Assembly: GCF_902859725.1 (NCBI RefSeq)
Contig: NZ_CADIJP010000010.1
Span: forward strand, 62,001-126,000
Length of the DNA: 64,000 bases
Direction of reading: 5' to 3'
From: Achromobacter mucicolens
GTDB lineage: Bacteria > Pseudomonadota > Gammaproteobacteria > Burkholderiales > Burkholderiaceae_B
Shown here piece by piece: positions 38,001 through 45,771 of the stretch. The translations under genes and the position numbers were made by a program. Under the pieces are notes generated by a model that saw nothing but the letters and a program-made list of their open reading frames with translations, had not been told where the DNA came from and ran no database searches. Every line of letters begins with the position of its first letter. The first letter of the stretch is position 1.

Positions 38001-38966
38001 ATCAGGAGCACCAACTTCTCGGTACTGAATCCGAAACTCGACCCGTCGACTATCAATACTTCCATCGTCAGCTACTCGGAACAATCGGGAAGCAATCTCG
38101 ACCGTTATCGTGCCCACGTTAGGAGGCGTCGTTCTTGACACCCAGCCATCATTTGACGATAGGGCGAACCCTTGCAAGGTGTCTACGTTCCCAGCGAACA
38201 TCGTTACCAGTCCGTCCGGGCCGGACCTCTGCAACTGAACTCCGTCGTACGAATCAATCGGCGTACTACCAATCCGAAAGTTTCGAAGAATCAGATCCAT
38301 CCCTTGCAGACCGAAATGGAAAATCTGATTCAGGAACTGATCGTCGCCAACTTGGTTCGTCCAAGGTGTAGCGCCCGAATCCGGAACCACCCGATGGCGC
38401 CCCATCACAAGCATCATGGGTTCCCACGGGCGCGGACGGTTCCGACCGCCTTGAATGGAGTACGTAGGACTGCTTTCGTACTTAGATCCAGCCGACAGTT
38501 TGGCCGCAGTAGGCAGCGGCATCGGGAGGAACGCGTTGATCATCAACGTCCCTGCGAGCATCACACCAGCCGAAATCAACGCTCCCGTCGTAGTCAGAGC
38601 ACCCGTTGCGCCGATTGCCCCCCATCCGGCCGGCGCCAGGTACGGAGCGAAGATCGACGCGACGACCACCGCAATCATGGCCACGGTACGCAGAATTTTG
38701 TTCCCGCCGCCGCCGCCTTCCATCTTCGCCCGGATAACGATCTGATCTCCGGTCCGAGGAATCAGACGCTTCCATAACTGGGGCGGGACGGGTCTACCGT
38801 TTTGCCAAACGTGCATGGGCGCATCAGCAACACGCACACCCGCTCGCGCGAGATACGCGCCCAGGGTCTCCCCTGGCAGGAAGGCCGCGAAACTAACGTC
38901 CTTGCCCGCAGGGCTAATGGGATTGGGCAGATGGACGAGAGATGGCCGCGAGTCCACTACTTCCAT
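35091..38966 (-). CDS. Tail tip attachment protein J (host specificity protein)
   Basis: The product is 1291 residues. An N-terminal part with a hydrophobic hairpin (about 90-150, after KMEGGGGGNKILRTVA) precedes the conserved J core (about 200-800). Fibronectin-like repeats (about 850-1050) and a C-terminal domain follow. In lambda, J forms the central tip and binds the receptor. The ATG at 38966 overlaps the end of the NlpC/P60 gene by 10 bases. It belongs to the block tape measure, minor tail, DUF1833, NlpC/P60, J. Confidence 0.9.
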   Translation of the reverse strand: MEVVDSRPSLVHLPNPISPAGKDVSFAAFLPGETLGAYLARAGVRVADAPMHVWQNGRPVPPQLWKRLIPRTGDQIVIRAKMEGGGGGNKILRTVAMIAVVVASIFAPYLAPAGWGAIGATGALTTTGALISAGVMLAGTLMINAFLPMPLPTAAKLSAGSKYESSPTYSIQGGRNRPRPWEPMMLVMGRHRVVPDSGATPWTNQVGDDQFLNQIFHFGLQGMDLILRNFRIGSTPIDSYDGVQLQRSGPDGLVTMFAGNVDTLQGFALSSNDGWVSRTTPPNVGTITVEIASRLFRVADDGSIDSRRVEFRIQYREVGAPDWLELGFINATYATHYWSARLFPGGQTQVRMGSTNYGDHEEGESWFEIDSATGTIYSGQWWWVPHPFQMGQPWQGIAPDPLVLPGGPGYRLWGNRQEPTRAQISWDVTGGQYEVRVMKVTPDVNDTRESNETAVSQILAYQYDTTDYSEQVRVALRIKATGQLNGAVDELSAIASATCPVWNGVGWVVAETSNPAWWFLWFARGRKGADGKRRFGLGLADSGIDIEGLKAWAAWCDSKNLTFNYVLDRKASAAEVLNLIARAGRAAVSQQTGKLGVIWDAADLPEVATFGPFNIRAGSFQIAYLNEGSVDEIIVNFVNAERNWTMDEVRVAVPGGAANNPLQLDLDGCTNADMAGREANLIAASQVWHRRRVTFESDIEGYVATKGDVVRLTHDLTVWGYSGRMMPGSRGADGSSLPKIVLDSAVPSGGDGIALLRDPAGVMKVVSVTSDVGDVTELTIVTDLTGFSMPGDAPFEDVNSLDWVWQFSPLDMPGRRFKITSVEPSGDGVKFTAIDDDPGYYASEYDPYAYTPPRDGALLGGVIFSLRFTEAIRSVQNDTIDVQLDWSISMSSRVQINYSINGIAQQPITTEARQATVQAKTGDVIVATIRPVNSIGTGQPFTGTYTVQGLLSPLPAVTGLTSVFRDGLTTLVWNPVVDIRQPDYEVRLGSSWSNSRTVGTTRNLEMLAVGNGTYFVAARFQTRGVTIYGPADSIQISGAVLVRNVLVTVQEDPTWTGTLGGGAFVHDGELTLVGVGDILSAPDVLGLEDVLWFGGVEGSGTYTTDASNIVDLGYVAPVRVDFAIDEYALNFGEDFLALPDVLSEVDVLNDSNRQHYRVRPQIQSALDDGVFGEWQDYIPGTINARYFNVRLVLETDQPLIVPFVRHFSWTIDVPDLVQSGTGVTVPSGGLRVNFPKHFHMKPNLQVTTIDAVDGDRAVVLQDVDPEEGFNIQMFNNATPVERVVNWLAQGY

Positions 38967-39340
38967 TTGTAGTAGCCCTCCAACTTGAAATGAATTCTGG
39001 TCATGTCCCGAAGTCTTTGCCTGATCACTGCGCCCGAAGACTGATCCGCGTGGAGCACCCACCATTCGTGCGCGATCCAACACATCACGCCGATATGGCA
39101 AAGCCGCCCGCGACCAATGAACAAGGCCGGACAACCATCAAACGGGTCAGCTATCCGTTCGGCGAGTTCGTCGCGGTGCTCCAGGATCTGGCTCGTCTGA
39201 TCCCGCAGCGTCACCGCATGCGAACTTGGAATCTGCGGATTCAGCCCGAACTCTTGAATCGCCACCTTCGCCGCGAGGGCGGCGCAGTCCCCAGTCTCCG
39301 CGACATAGGGAAGACCCACATACTTATCAGACCAGTGCAT
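38957..39340 (-). CDS. NlpC/P60 family tail tip peptidase (gpK-like)
   Basis: The product is 127 residues. The catalytic Cys lies in ETGDCAALAAKVAIQEFG (Cys19) and the His in RGRLCHIGVMCWIAHEW. The family cleaves peptidoglycan peptides or related bonds and in lambda-like phages assists DNA injection or tail tip assembly. It lacks the separate Mov34 domain of lambda gpK. It overlaps the DUF1833 stop by one base and the J gene by ten. Confidence 0.85.
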   Translation of the reverse strand: MHWSDKYVGLPYVAETGDCAALAAKVAIQEFGLNPQIPSSHAVTLRDQTSQILEHRDELAERIADPFDGCPALFIGRGRLCHIGVMCWIAHEWWVLHADQSSGAVIRQRLRDMTRIHFKLEGYYKWK

Positions 39341-39816
39341 TACCAGAGACCAGGTGAGGAAAGAGGATCAAAGCGGACCGTCACCGCTGCCTGGCCGAGT
39401 GTCGACTGAAAGCCCAGCACGCCACTCACCGTCATGTTGTCGATCACAAGCCCAGTTAGATCCAAGGTCATGTCAAATTCGATAACGCTGGGATCACTCC
39501 GGAGAACCTGGATAATCCGGCAGCGAGCGCCCTTGCCGCCGCGGCTGTATTCCAACCACTGGGTAAGCTCCCTACCCACGTTGTCGACCTCAAGTCGGGC
39601 TTGAGGGACTTGCTGCTCTTTGTCATCAGGTAGCGCCACCCGGAAAGCGGTTGCAAAGAACTCCGCTCCGAAGAGGACAATGTTCTGGCTATCGTTGACA
39701 AAGCGCGCGGGTACCGAGAGATCGGGATGAGTAATTTCGATAGCAACGAGAAACGGCTCATCAGCGCTAGTGGAGAGAAGGTTCTGCCGAGCTTCAGCGG
39801 AATATGTGCGCGGCAT
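39340..39816 (-). CDS. DUF1833 family tail protein
   Basis: The product is 158 residues, starting MPRTYSAEARQNLLSTSADE. It has the motif ITHPDLSVPARFVNDSQNIV typical of DUF1833, the family found between the minor tail protein and NlpC/P60 in many siphophages (the gpL position). It probably forms part of the tail tip. The ATG at 39816 lies just past the upstream stop at 39818. Confidence 0.85.
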   Translation of the reverse strand: MPRTYSAEARQNLLSTSADEPFLVAIEITHPDLSVPARFVNDSQNIVLFGAEFFATAFRVALPDDKEQQVPQARLEVDNVGRELTQWLEYSRGGKGARCRIIQVLRSDPSVIEFDMTLDLTGLVIDNMTVSGVLGFQSTLGQAAVTVRFDPLSSPGLW

Positions 39817-39817
39817 G

Positions 39818-40165
39818 TCAGCCCACTGTCTCCATCTGTCCGGACGCCCGCCAAACCTTTCCCGGACTCGTCCATTGCAGCTTCCCACCCACGAAGCGAG
39901 CCTGCTTCACAACGCCGTCTAGCGGATCTAGCCAATCGAACCAGGCAACGCTTCCGTTCAGCGCGGTCTTTCGCCACGCGTCAAAGGCATTCTTGTCTGC
40001 CAGAGTTTCCACGTGAATGATGACGTCGCGCGTCACGATAGGGAGGGAGCGAGTGGGACGTTGTTTGGCTATGCCACTATCCATATCTGTGCGCAGGACG
40101 CCATAGTCATCGGCCTCCGTGAACCCTGATAGCAGCACCTTCGCGTAATCCGGGAAGCTGCTCAT
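39818..40165 (-). CDS. Minor tail protein (gpM position)
   Basis: The product is 115 residues: FPDYAKVLLSGFTE at the start and a central LNGSVAWFDWLDPLDG. It sits directly after the tape measure gene, where lambda has gpM, and overlaps its stop by ATGA. The family is not certain from sequence alone. It probably belongs to the tail tip/tail tube junction. Confidence 0.65.
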   Translation of the reverse strand: MSSFPDYAKVLLSGFTEADDYGVLRTDMDSGIAKQRPTRSLPIVTRDVIIHVETLADKNAFDAWRKTALNGSVAWFDWLDPLDGVVKQARFVGGKLQWTSPGKVWRASGQMETVG

Positions 40166-42492
40166 GCCGGCATCCCCTTGATTGCCTTGGCGGTATCACC
40201 ATTGCGACGGATATCCTGGACCACAATCCGGATGACCTCCCCTTGAGCGTCAAAGGATCGGCTAGCACCACTCACCTGTTGCGGCGTGCCGTTATTGATG
40301 ATCTCGACGCGGGTGGATCCACCGTCTGCGCTCGGCATTCCACTTGCGCCCACATAGCCACCATCTGCATAACCCCGGAGGCGGGACAGAAACCCGACGC
40401 CCAGACGGCGAGTGGAGTCCGCATCAAACACGTACTCCCCCTTGTGAACGATTCCAGCCGGGTCAAGTTTCCCGCCAGAACCCGTGTATCCGCCTCCGTC
40501 GAAAAACATAAGACCATCACCCGCAGCGCCGACTTGGGCCGCGGTAGGCGCGGGGCCAGATCCGCCGCCAGGAACGCCGATGAAGCCCGCAATTGCGGTC
40601 CCGATCAGCCCGCCAATATTCCCGGACTTACCAAAGTCGCCAAAGAGCGCAGTCGCAAGGTTGGCGGCTGCGGCATTGGCCGCCATCTTAAGAATCATGT
40701 CGGCGAACTTGGAACCGATGTTGTCGAAATTCCCACTCAGCAGGTCTTCCAGCGTGTCGCCCAAGGCGTCCTGGATGTTTCGAGCGGCCTGGACAGCGAA
40801 CTCCGTCATCCCGTCCGTGGTTTCATTGAACTTCTCTTCGAGCTTGTCGACGGCCTCGTAGTACTGTTCGGCGGACAACGTACCGTTGTTCAGTCCTTCA
40901 GTCAGCAGTGCCAACTTAGATAGGTAATCGTTCGTCGCAGCTTGGTCCGGGTATAGCTCGTCCAGAACCTTGGACAGAGCGGCGGCTTGCTTCTGCGATT
41001 CCTCGTAAGCCTTGGTCTGCTCATTGATAAAGTCGAGCGTTTGCGCAGATGCCAGCGCTTCGTCCTGCTGAGCCTGAGTCTTGAAGGTTACAGATCCGAT
41101 TCTGACCTGCTCGAGCAGCTTCTCGTATTCCGTTTCCTTTCCGATCAGAGCGATACGCTGGTTCATCTGGTCGATCAGCTTTTGCCCCTGATCGACCTTC
41201 TCTTTCGTCTTCTTCTCGACCGGCGAAGACGCGGAGGTGCGGATTGGCTCAAGTGTCTGAGTAGGCCCGCCGGTTTCATCGATTCCGGTTAGCCCCTCCA
41301 GAAGCGCCTTGTCTTGACTCTTCAATCGTCCTTGGGCAAAAACGAGACGAGCCTCACCGGCCTTGATCGCGGCTTGAATGGCATTGATGCGCTGTTGATA
41401 GTTCTCGTTTTGCTCGAAGCCGAACATGTTCGTCGACTTCCCCGAGGGGTTCGCCGCCTGCGCAGCGCGCAGCTTCTCTACGGCTTCCCGGTTCTCGTTC
41501 AGGCGCTGCGTGATAGTCTCAACTTCTTTCGCGGCATCCGAATTACCAAATATGGTGTCCGCCACCTTGACGTTGATAGCCTCAAGCCAGCTATCAGCCG
41601 CCCTTGCCGCATTTGTAAACTCGTTGATGACAGTTACCAGGCCTGTCGCGATCTCCGCCAAGAACTGCGTGAAGGTCGCGAAGGTGGCCTTGGTCTCTGA
41701 CGATCCTAGCAAATCGGTAAAGTCATTGACTGCTTCCGTCAGGCCATTAACGCTGCCGTCATCGCCCGTCATCAGGTCGTCAATCTGATTCTGCAAAGCC
41801 TGAAGAGCACCGGGCAGCGTATTGCGGGCGGCCTCTGCCGCACCACCATAGGACGCCTCGAGCGCCTTCAAAACGACATCCTGCGCCTCGGCCACACGGC
41901 CCGTGGACTCCAGCGACTCCACCAGCTTCTTCTGGTCCTCCGTGAAGCGGAACCCCTGCTTCGACAGAGCGGTAAGTCCTTTGCTGGGAATGTCCAACGC
42001 CTTGCCGACCGTTTCGGCAGATTGCTCGACCGTCATTCCCAGGCGCACCGACATGTCGATAGCGGCCTGAAGCGCCCGGGGGAACTCATCGCCAACCACC
42101 CCGGTATAGGACAGCAGGCGGGTCTGAGCGCGGTTAATGTCGCCCTCACTGACAAACCCGGCCATACCGCTGGCCATCTTGTTCAGTTCAGCCGCAGTGA
42201 ACCCCGCTGCGTTACCCGTTGACTTGAGAACGGCGGCAAGTTGAGCTTGTTCGCTTTGCGCGTTCTTAGTCTCTTCGATGAACTTGCCAAAGGCCGTACC
42301 GAAGCCCACCCCCAGCAACGCACCGCTAAGTAGACCGGCGAAGGCACTACTTACATTCGTCGCCGCGTCCTTGGCCTGCTTCTCGATCTCCTTGAAGCGC
42401 TTCTCCGCCGTCTTCGACGCACGTTGGGCATCCGTCTCAAACGATCCCGTGCGCATGAGCAAATCTACAACTATGCTTCCTGCGGTTGCCAT
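40162..42492 (-). CDS. Tape measure protein
   Basis: The product is 776 residues. It starts SIVVDLLMRTGSFETDAQRASK, followed by coiled coil, the hydrophobic segment FAGLLSGALLGVGFGTAFG, long helical repeats, and a Gly-rich C-terminal part ending in an FDGGGYTG-type repeat. It determines tail length and is ejected ahead of DNA. It follows the frameshifted G/GT pair, the standard order in siphophages. Confidence 0.92.
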   Translation of the reverse strand: MATAGSIVVDLLMRTGSFETDAQRASKTAEKRFKEIEKQAKDAATNVSSAFAGLLSGALLGVGFGTAFGKFIEETKNAQSEQAQLAAVLKSTGNAAGFTAAELNKMASGMAGFVSEGDINRAQTRLLSYTGVVGDEFPRALQAAIDMSVRLGMTVEQSAETVGKALDIPSKGLTALSKQGFRFTEDQKKLVESLESTGRVAEAQDVVLKALEASYGGAAEAARNTLPGALQALQNQIDDLMTGDDGSVNGLTEAVNDFTDLLGSSETKATFATFTQFLAEIATGLVTVINEFTNAARAADSWLEAINVKVADTIFGNSDAAKEVETITQRLNENREAVEKLRAAQAANPSGKSTNMFGFEQNENYQQRINAIQAAIKAGEARLVFAQGRLKSQDKALLEGLTGIDETGGPTQTLEPIRTSASSPVEKKTKEKVDQGQKLIDQMNQRIALIGKETEYEKLLEQVRIGSVTFKTQAQQDEALASAQTLDFINEQTKAYEESQKQAAALSKVLDELYPDQAATNDYLSKLALLTEGLNNGTLSAEQYYEAVDKLEEKFNETTDGMTEFAVQAARNIQDALGDTLEDLLSGNFDNIGSKFADMILKMAANAAAANLATALFGDFGKSGNIGGLIGTAIAGFIGVPGGGSGPAPTAAQVGAAGDGLMFFDGGGYTGSGGKLDPAGIVHKGEYVFDADSTRRLGVGFLSRLRGYADGGYVGASGMPSADGGSTRVEIINNGTPQQVSGASRSFDAQGEVIRIVVQDIRRNGDTAKAIKGMPA

Positions 42493-42496
42493 CTAG

Positions 42497-42802
42497 CTAT
42501 CCTTGGGGTTTGAGTCCGAACGCCTTCAGAGTGCGAAGGTCAGCATCAGAGAGGTCACGAACGATTGGGCTAGAAAGCCACTGGATCTTCTGGGCCATAT
42601 CGCCGCCTGCCATGCTTTGTGCTATCAAAGCTGCTGGGCGGTGGAACATATGCAGGTCATCAAACGGATGGCGCTCGTAGAACGCTTTCCAGAACTCGAA
42701 TTCACGCTGGGTCATGGCCAGCCGCAATTCCTGGATAGTGCGGCCGCCCAGACGAAGCGCCAGGACGGCCCACAGCCAGTCGTCGCTGCCAGCCTTTACG
42801 TG
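42497..42802 (-). CDS. Tail assembly chaperone T part, made by -1 frameshift from gpG
   Basis: This frame has no need of its own start. After the slip at 42808-42802 ribosomes read 102 codons beginning HVKAGSDDWLWAVLALRLGG and running into LRLAMTQREFEFWKAFYERHP, ending at 42497. The fused product would be about 213 residues. In lambda the gpGT fusion recruits the tail tube protein to the tape measure. A TTG at 42727 inside the frame could also start a short version but lacks a strong ribosome binding site. Confidence 0.8.
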   Translation of the reverse strand, partial: HVKAGSDDWLWAVLALRLGGRTIQELRLAMTQREFEFWKAFYERHPFDDLHMFHRPAALIAQSMAGGDMAQKIQWLSSPIVRDLSDADLRTLKAFGLKPQG

Positions 42803-43137
42803 TTTCCCGGCTCGTCCTGGCTCTCTGACTTGTCAGCACCGAGCCCGTTCGCCTCCAGCACCGCTTTAAAGATGGCTTGCATCGGAACTGGATTCAGCTT
42901 CGAAGCCTGTTCGACGGTCAGTTGGCGAACGCCTTCCTTGTCGCAAAGGCAGTCGGCGATGAGAATCGCCATGCCTTTCCCCTTCATCATGGGGTCTTCC
43001 GACTTCATGGCATGCGCATACGCGTTGAACGCGGCACCGCTGTACGCACGAAAGTGCAGTGTGTGCAGCTCGCCGTCACCCAACGGCACTTCCTTGGCCA
43101 ATACCGCTTCAGATGCGAAAAAGGACTTGTCGAGCAT
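42796..43137 (-). CDS. Tail assembly chaperone (gpG-like)
   Basis: The product is 113 residues: SEAVLAKEVPLGDGELHTLHF at the N-terminus, a helical middle, and a Cys-containing helix (LIADCLCDKEGVRQL). It lies between the major tail protein and tape measure genes, the gpG position. Close to the end, codons GGA AAC are preceded by G, making the slippery heptamer GGGAAAC, four codons before the stop. Confidence 0.82.
   Translation of the reverse strand: MLDKSFFASEAVLAKEVPLGDGELHTLHFRAYSGAAFNAYAHAMKSEDPMMKGKGMAILIADCLCDKEGVRQLTVEQASKLNPVPMQAIFKAVLEANGLGADKSESQDEPGNT
42802..42808 (-). promoter_or_regulatory. Programmed -1 frameshift site GGGAAAC
   Basis: Read on the minus strand, the heptamer fits X XXY YYZ in the gpG frame (G GGA AAC). 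It is the lambda-type site (lambda uses GGGAAAG). A one-base back slip joins gpG to the open T frame with no intervening stop. Confidence 0.82.
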
Positions 43138-43139
43138 GC

Positions 43140-43619
43140 TTAGGCCTTCGGAGTCAGGATCACTGGGCCGGAGCGCTGAATAGTCAGCGTGCCGCGCACG
43201 ATTTCATTGGTAGCGATATCCAGGTTCAGGTCGGCGATGTAGCCCTGGAACATGATGCTCGAGCGGCCAGCCGGCGGGTCGATAGCATCGTTCGAATCCA
43301 GCACGGGGGCAGCGGTACCGTCCGACAGCAGGACGATCCAGTCCAGCACGTCCCGGCGGGCCTTCATGTCGAACAGGTCTTGCTGGGACGCGTTGGTCGG
43401 GATGAAGTTGAACGGTACGGACACCTGGCCGGGGTTGCCCAGGCCGCCCGTGTATTCCTTATCGTCCTGCGTATCCAAGCAGGTCGTCTCGAGCTGGTCA
43501 GCAGCGCCACCCAGGCCGGTAATGCCAGTCGGGCAGGCCATCTTGACCAGTTGCGGGGCCGAGTCAACGGTTTTGAAGTACAGCTCGGTACCTTGGGTTT
43601 TTACGATTCCAGCGGTCAT
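43140..43619 (-). CDS. Major tail tube protein
   Basis: The product is 159 residues. It starts MTAGIVKTQGTELYFKTVD, with the core ITGLGGAADQLETTCLDTQDDKEY (parts of residues 28-55), a motif shared by gpV-like tube subunits, and a beta-rich C-terminal half. It polymerises to form the tail tube. GGAG precedes the ATG at 43619. A terminator lies just upstream, so readthrough or an own promoter is required. Confidence 0.88.
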   Translation of the reverse strand: MTAGIVKTQGTELYFKTVDSAPQLVKMACPTGITGLGGAADQLETTCLDTQDDKEYTGGLGNPGQVSVPFNFIPTNASQQDLFDMKARRDVLDWIVLLSDGTAAPVLDSNDAIDPPAGRSSIMFQGYIADLNLDIATNEIVRGTLTIQRSGPVILTPKA

Positions 43620-43630
43620 TGCGGGCTCCA

Positions 43631-43656
43631 AAAGAAAAAGCCCGCTCGAGGCGGGC
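43631..43656 (-). terminator. Terminator between head-tail connector genes and the major tail gene
   Basis: On the minus strand GCCCGC-CTCGA-GCGGGC is followed by TTTTTCTTTT. It is similar in sequence to the terminator at 32795-32820. Confidence 0.8.
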
Positions 43657-43679
43657 AAGGCAAAACTAGGGGAATGGGT

Positions 43680-44042
43680 CTATCGGGAGTTGATGAAATC
43701 AGCCTCAAGGCCTATCCGGAAAAGCTTCGTGTCGGGATCTCGCAGGTTCACGACCACCCGATTAGCTATTCCGGCTAAGTCGACGGCATCACGCACCGCC
43801 TCGGCAAGCTGTTCGACCTGCAGATCCGACTTGGACCAGCAATCGATCTGCACGCTGTCAAAGTCGCCACAAGGCGTGCCGCTCAGTTGGTCATACGGCT
43901 GCCCGGCCACCTCGAACCAGGTGACATACGGCTTCTCTGTGTCCTGGGGCGCGGCGCCGTGCCGGAATATCCGGACGGGCGTACCGCCGACAATCGCCAA
44001 TACCGAGGGCGTCTGAAGGGTCTGGAATACGGCTGGCAGCAT
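43680..44042 (-). CDS. Tail completion/terminator protein (DUF3168-like)
   Basis: The product is 120 residues. The pattern VTWFEVAGQPYDQLSGTPCGDFDSVQIDCWS (residues about 39-70) and AEAVRDAVDLAG are typical of gp17/gpU-type tail terminators. The ATG at 44042 overlaps the previous stop as TGATG; a GTG one codon earlier is possible. It caps the tail tube and joins it to the head. Confidence 0.8.
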   Translation of the reverse strand: MLPAVFQTLQTPSVLAIVGGTPVRIFRHGAAPQDTEKPYVTWFEVAGQPYDQLSGTPCGDFDSVQIDCWSKSDLQVEQLAEAVRDAVDLAGIANRVVVNLRDPDTKLFRIGLEADFINSR

Positions 44043-44530
44043 CACTTGTTCCGGTTCTTGGCACCCATCTCGGACACCACCTTTTCAATGCGTTTGTTCA
44101 GGTCTTGCGTAATGACGTTGATCGCCGCTTCACCGTGTTGGCGAACCGCAGGACGCAGCCAGGGTGTAGCGGGCTGGTCTTCCGTCCCATACTCCATAAA
44201 GCTCGCGGTGGCCCGTGTCGTAACAGGCTTTCCATTCTTGCCCGGGTAAGTCTTGCGGCGCACACGAACCAAGTACCGTTCGCCCTTACCCGTGCTAGGA
44301 GGCTTGCCGCGGCTAGAAATTACGTTCTTTTCCAGCAACCCAGTCGATTCGTCGCCGTTCATAGCGATCGCTCTTCGCAAATTCTTCTTCGCTTCATCAC
44401 GGATCAGGCGGGCGCCCTTTGCCAGGGCAAGCTTCACCGGGCCACCGCGCTTCGAGACAATCTCAGGCGGCAGGCTCTTGAGCGTTGCAATCACGCCGTC
44501 GACACCACGCAGATTGACTTCGACCTTCAT
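44042..44530 (-). CDS. HK97 gp10-like head-tail protein
   Basis: The product is 162 residues starting MKVEVNLRGVDGVIATLKSL. It has the HK97-gp10 layout: KGARLIRDEAKKNLR helix, GKPVTTRATASFMEYGTE, and TPWLRPAVRQHGEAA (the conserved PWLRPA motif). It takes part in tail joining. ATG at 44530 and the upstream stop overlap as ATGA. Confidence 0.85.
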   Translation of the reverse strand: MKVEVNLRGVDGVIATLKSLPPEIVSKRGGPVKLALAKGARLIRDEAKKNLRRAIAMNGDESTGLLEKNVISSRGKPPSTGKGERYLVRVRRKTYPGKNGKPVTTRATASFMEYGTEDQPATPWLRPAVRQHGEAAINVITQDLNKRIEKVVSEMGAKNRNK

Positions 44531-44883
44531 AGCCCCTCGCTCGGCCCGTCGACACAGCGCAGCCGCCATTCCCGCCGTGCAGTTGCGTCAGTTTCCATGG
44601 ACTCGATGTTGTAGACCCGGCCGTCCCAGAGGATGCGCCAGGATTGGCGCAAACCTGGGAACCAGCGCAGGTTGATACGGGCCGAAAGCTCGGCGTTGAT
44701 CGTGCCGGCTCCCACCCATTCCCGCCCGGGACCGGTCAGAACCTCAGCGGGGACGTCCTTCAGTTCTGTGGTGGAATCGAGCCAGACGTTCTCCCACGTA
44801 AGCGACACAGCGCCCGTTACCGGATCTTGGCTGTTTACCTGCTCCTGAAAGGTGACGCGGTGGCGTAGTCGTGCGGCCAGCAT
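44527..44883 (-). CDS. Head closure/head-tail adaptor protein (gp16-like)
   Basis: The product is 118 residues: AARLRHRVTFQEQVNSQDPVTG at the N-terminus (1-24) and a C-terminal WRILWDGRVYNIESM, the SPP1 gp16/HK97 gp7-type stopper pattern. It seals the portal after packaging. The ATG at 44883 overlaps the upstream stop as TGATG. Confidence 0.85.
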   Translation of the reverse strand: MLAARLRHRVTFQEQVNSQDPVTGAVSLTWENVWLDSTTELKDVPAEVLTGPGREWVGAGTINAELSARINLRWFPGLRQSWRILWDGRVYNIESMETDATARREWRLRCVDGPSEGL

Positions 44884-45194
44884 CACACCCCCATGTAACA
44901 GCGGTACGGCATCAGCTTGACCTCAGCCGCGGCACGCAGCTTCGCCGCGTCGTCCGGCGTGGCCTGGTAGGCAGCCTGGAGCAGAAGAAGAACGCCAAGG
45001 CGAACACTGTCAGGCATCACCTCTGGTTCACTCGAAGACTCGCTACTGCATTCCTCCGCCCGGAACTCGCTTCGGTTCATGAAGTCCAGCGCCTCCCGCT
45101 CGGCGCCATCAAGCAGCATCTGCAGCTTGGCGTCATCCGAGCTATGGATGACGTCCAAAAACTGCTTGGCGGTATCAAGGTCAATGACGCTCAT
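44883..45194 (-). CDS. Head-tail connector protein (gp6-like)
   Basis: The product is 103 residues starting MSVIDLDTAKQFLDVIHSSDD, an all-helical adaptor of the HK97 gp6/SPP1 gp15 type, with LDGAEREALDFMNRSEF and a C-terminal LLLLQAAYQATPDDA helix. It docks on the portal. It overlaps the methyltransferase gene by 14 bases. Confidence 0.82.
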   Translation of the reverse strand: MSVIDLDTAKQFLDVIHSSDDAKLQMLLDGAEREALDFMNRSEFRAEECSSESSSEPEVMPDSVRLGVLLLLQAAYQATPDDAAKLRAAAEVKLMPYRCYMGV

Positions 45195-45771
45195 AGGAGA
45201 TCCAGGTTCCTTCCACGTGCTTGATATCGGCACCGTTGTCGCAAAGCTCGTTGAGCGTCTGCGTCACTTCTACAACCGGCCTACAGTTGTCATCGTGGAA
45301 GATGATGATTCCACCAGGGCGAATCACTTTCAGAGCTAGAGCGTAGTCATTCAGCACTCCGGCGCGAGAATGGTCCGCGTCGATAAAGATTGCATCAGCC
45401 TGCGGCAGGTCGCTCGGGCGCAGATCGAAACTGCCGTTCGGTCGGACAATCAACTCAAACCGCGGATCGTGCTTGACCAAGTGCCCCGGGTTGCGCAGCA
45501 CTTCCCGGCGCTGGACCGGCATGACCGTTTGGTAGCCCGGCGCCACATCGACGCCGACGTAGCGGCGCACCGATGCCAGGTTCCGGAATACCGCCGCGGG
45601 GTTGCGCCCGCTGTTCACGCCGAACTCGATGACCACCTCGGCGTTTACGGATTCCATCAGGCTCAGAAGAACGTCCAGCTCGCCCGGGTTGAAATACTCA
45701 GTGGGCAAACCATTGGCCTCGTAGCTACGCGGCGAGAGTCTGAAGGACTCCCTGTTGCGGACTATGCGCAT
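45181..45771 (-). CDS. Class I SAM-dependent methyltransferase-like protein
   Basis: The product is 196 residues. A Rossmann-type motif I is at VIEFGVNSGRNPAAVFRNL (about 47-65), a motif II acidic end at YVGVDVAPGYQ, and a metal/catalytic-type AIFIDADHSRAG and IIIFHDDN, as in class I sugar or small-molecule O-methyltransferases. Its place between capsid and connector genes is not that of a structural protein. It overlaps the glycosyltransferase-like gene by 47 bases and probably works with it on a surface or capsid glycan. Confidence 0.72.
   Translation of the reverse strand: MRIVRNRESFRLSPRSYEANGLPTEYFNPGELDVLLSLMESVNAEVVIEFGVNSGRNPAAVFRNLASVRRYVGVDVAPGYQTVMPVQRREVLRNPGHLVKHDPRFELIVRPNGSFDLRPSDLPQADAIFIDADHSRAGVLNDYALALKVIRPGGIIIFHDDNCRPVVEVTQTLNELCDNGADIKHVEGTWISYERH

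Noticed and set aside
34067-38966. Search for a diversity-generating retroelement (variable repeat in fibre or J gene)
   Set aside because: No template repeat, accessory protein or reverse transcriptase was seen in the window.
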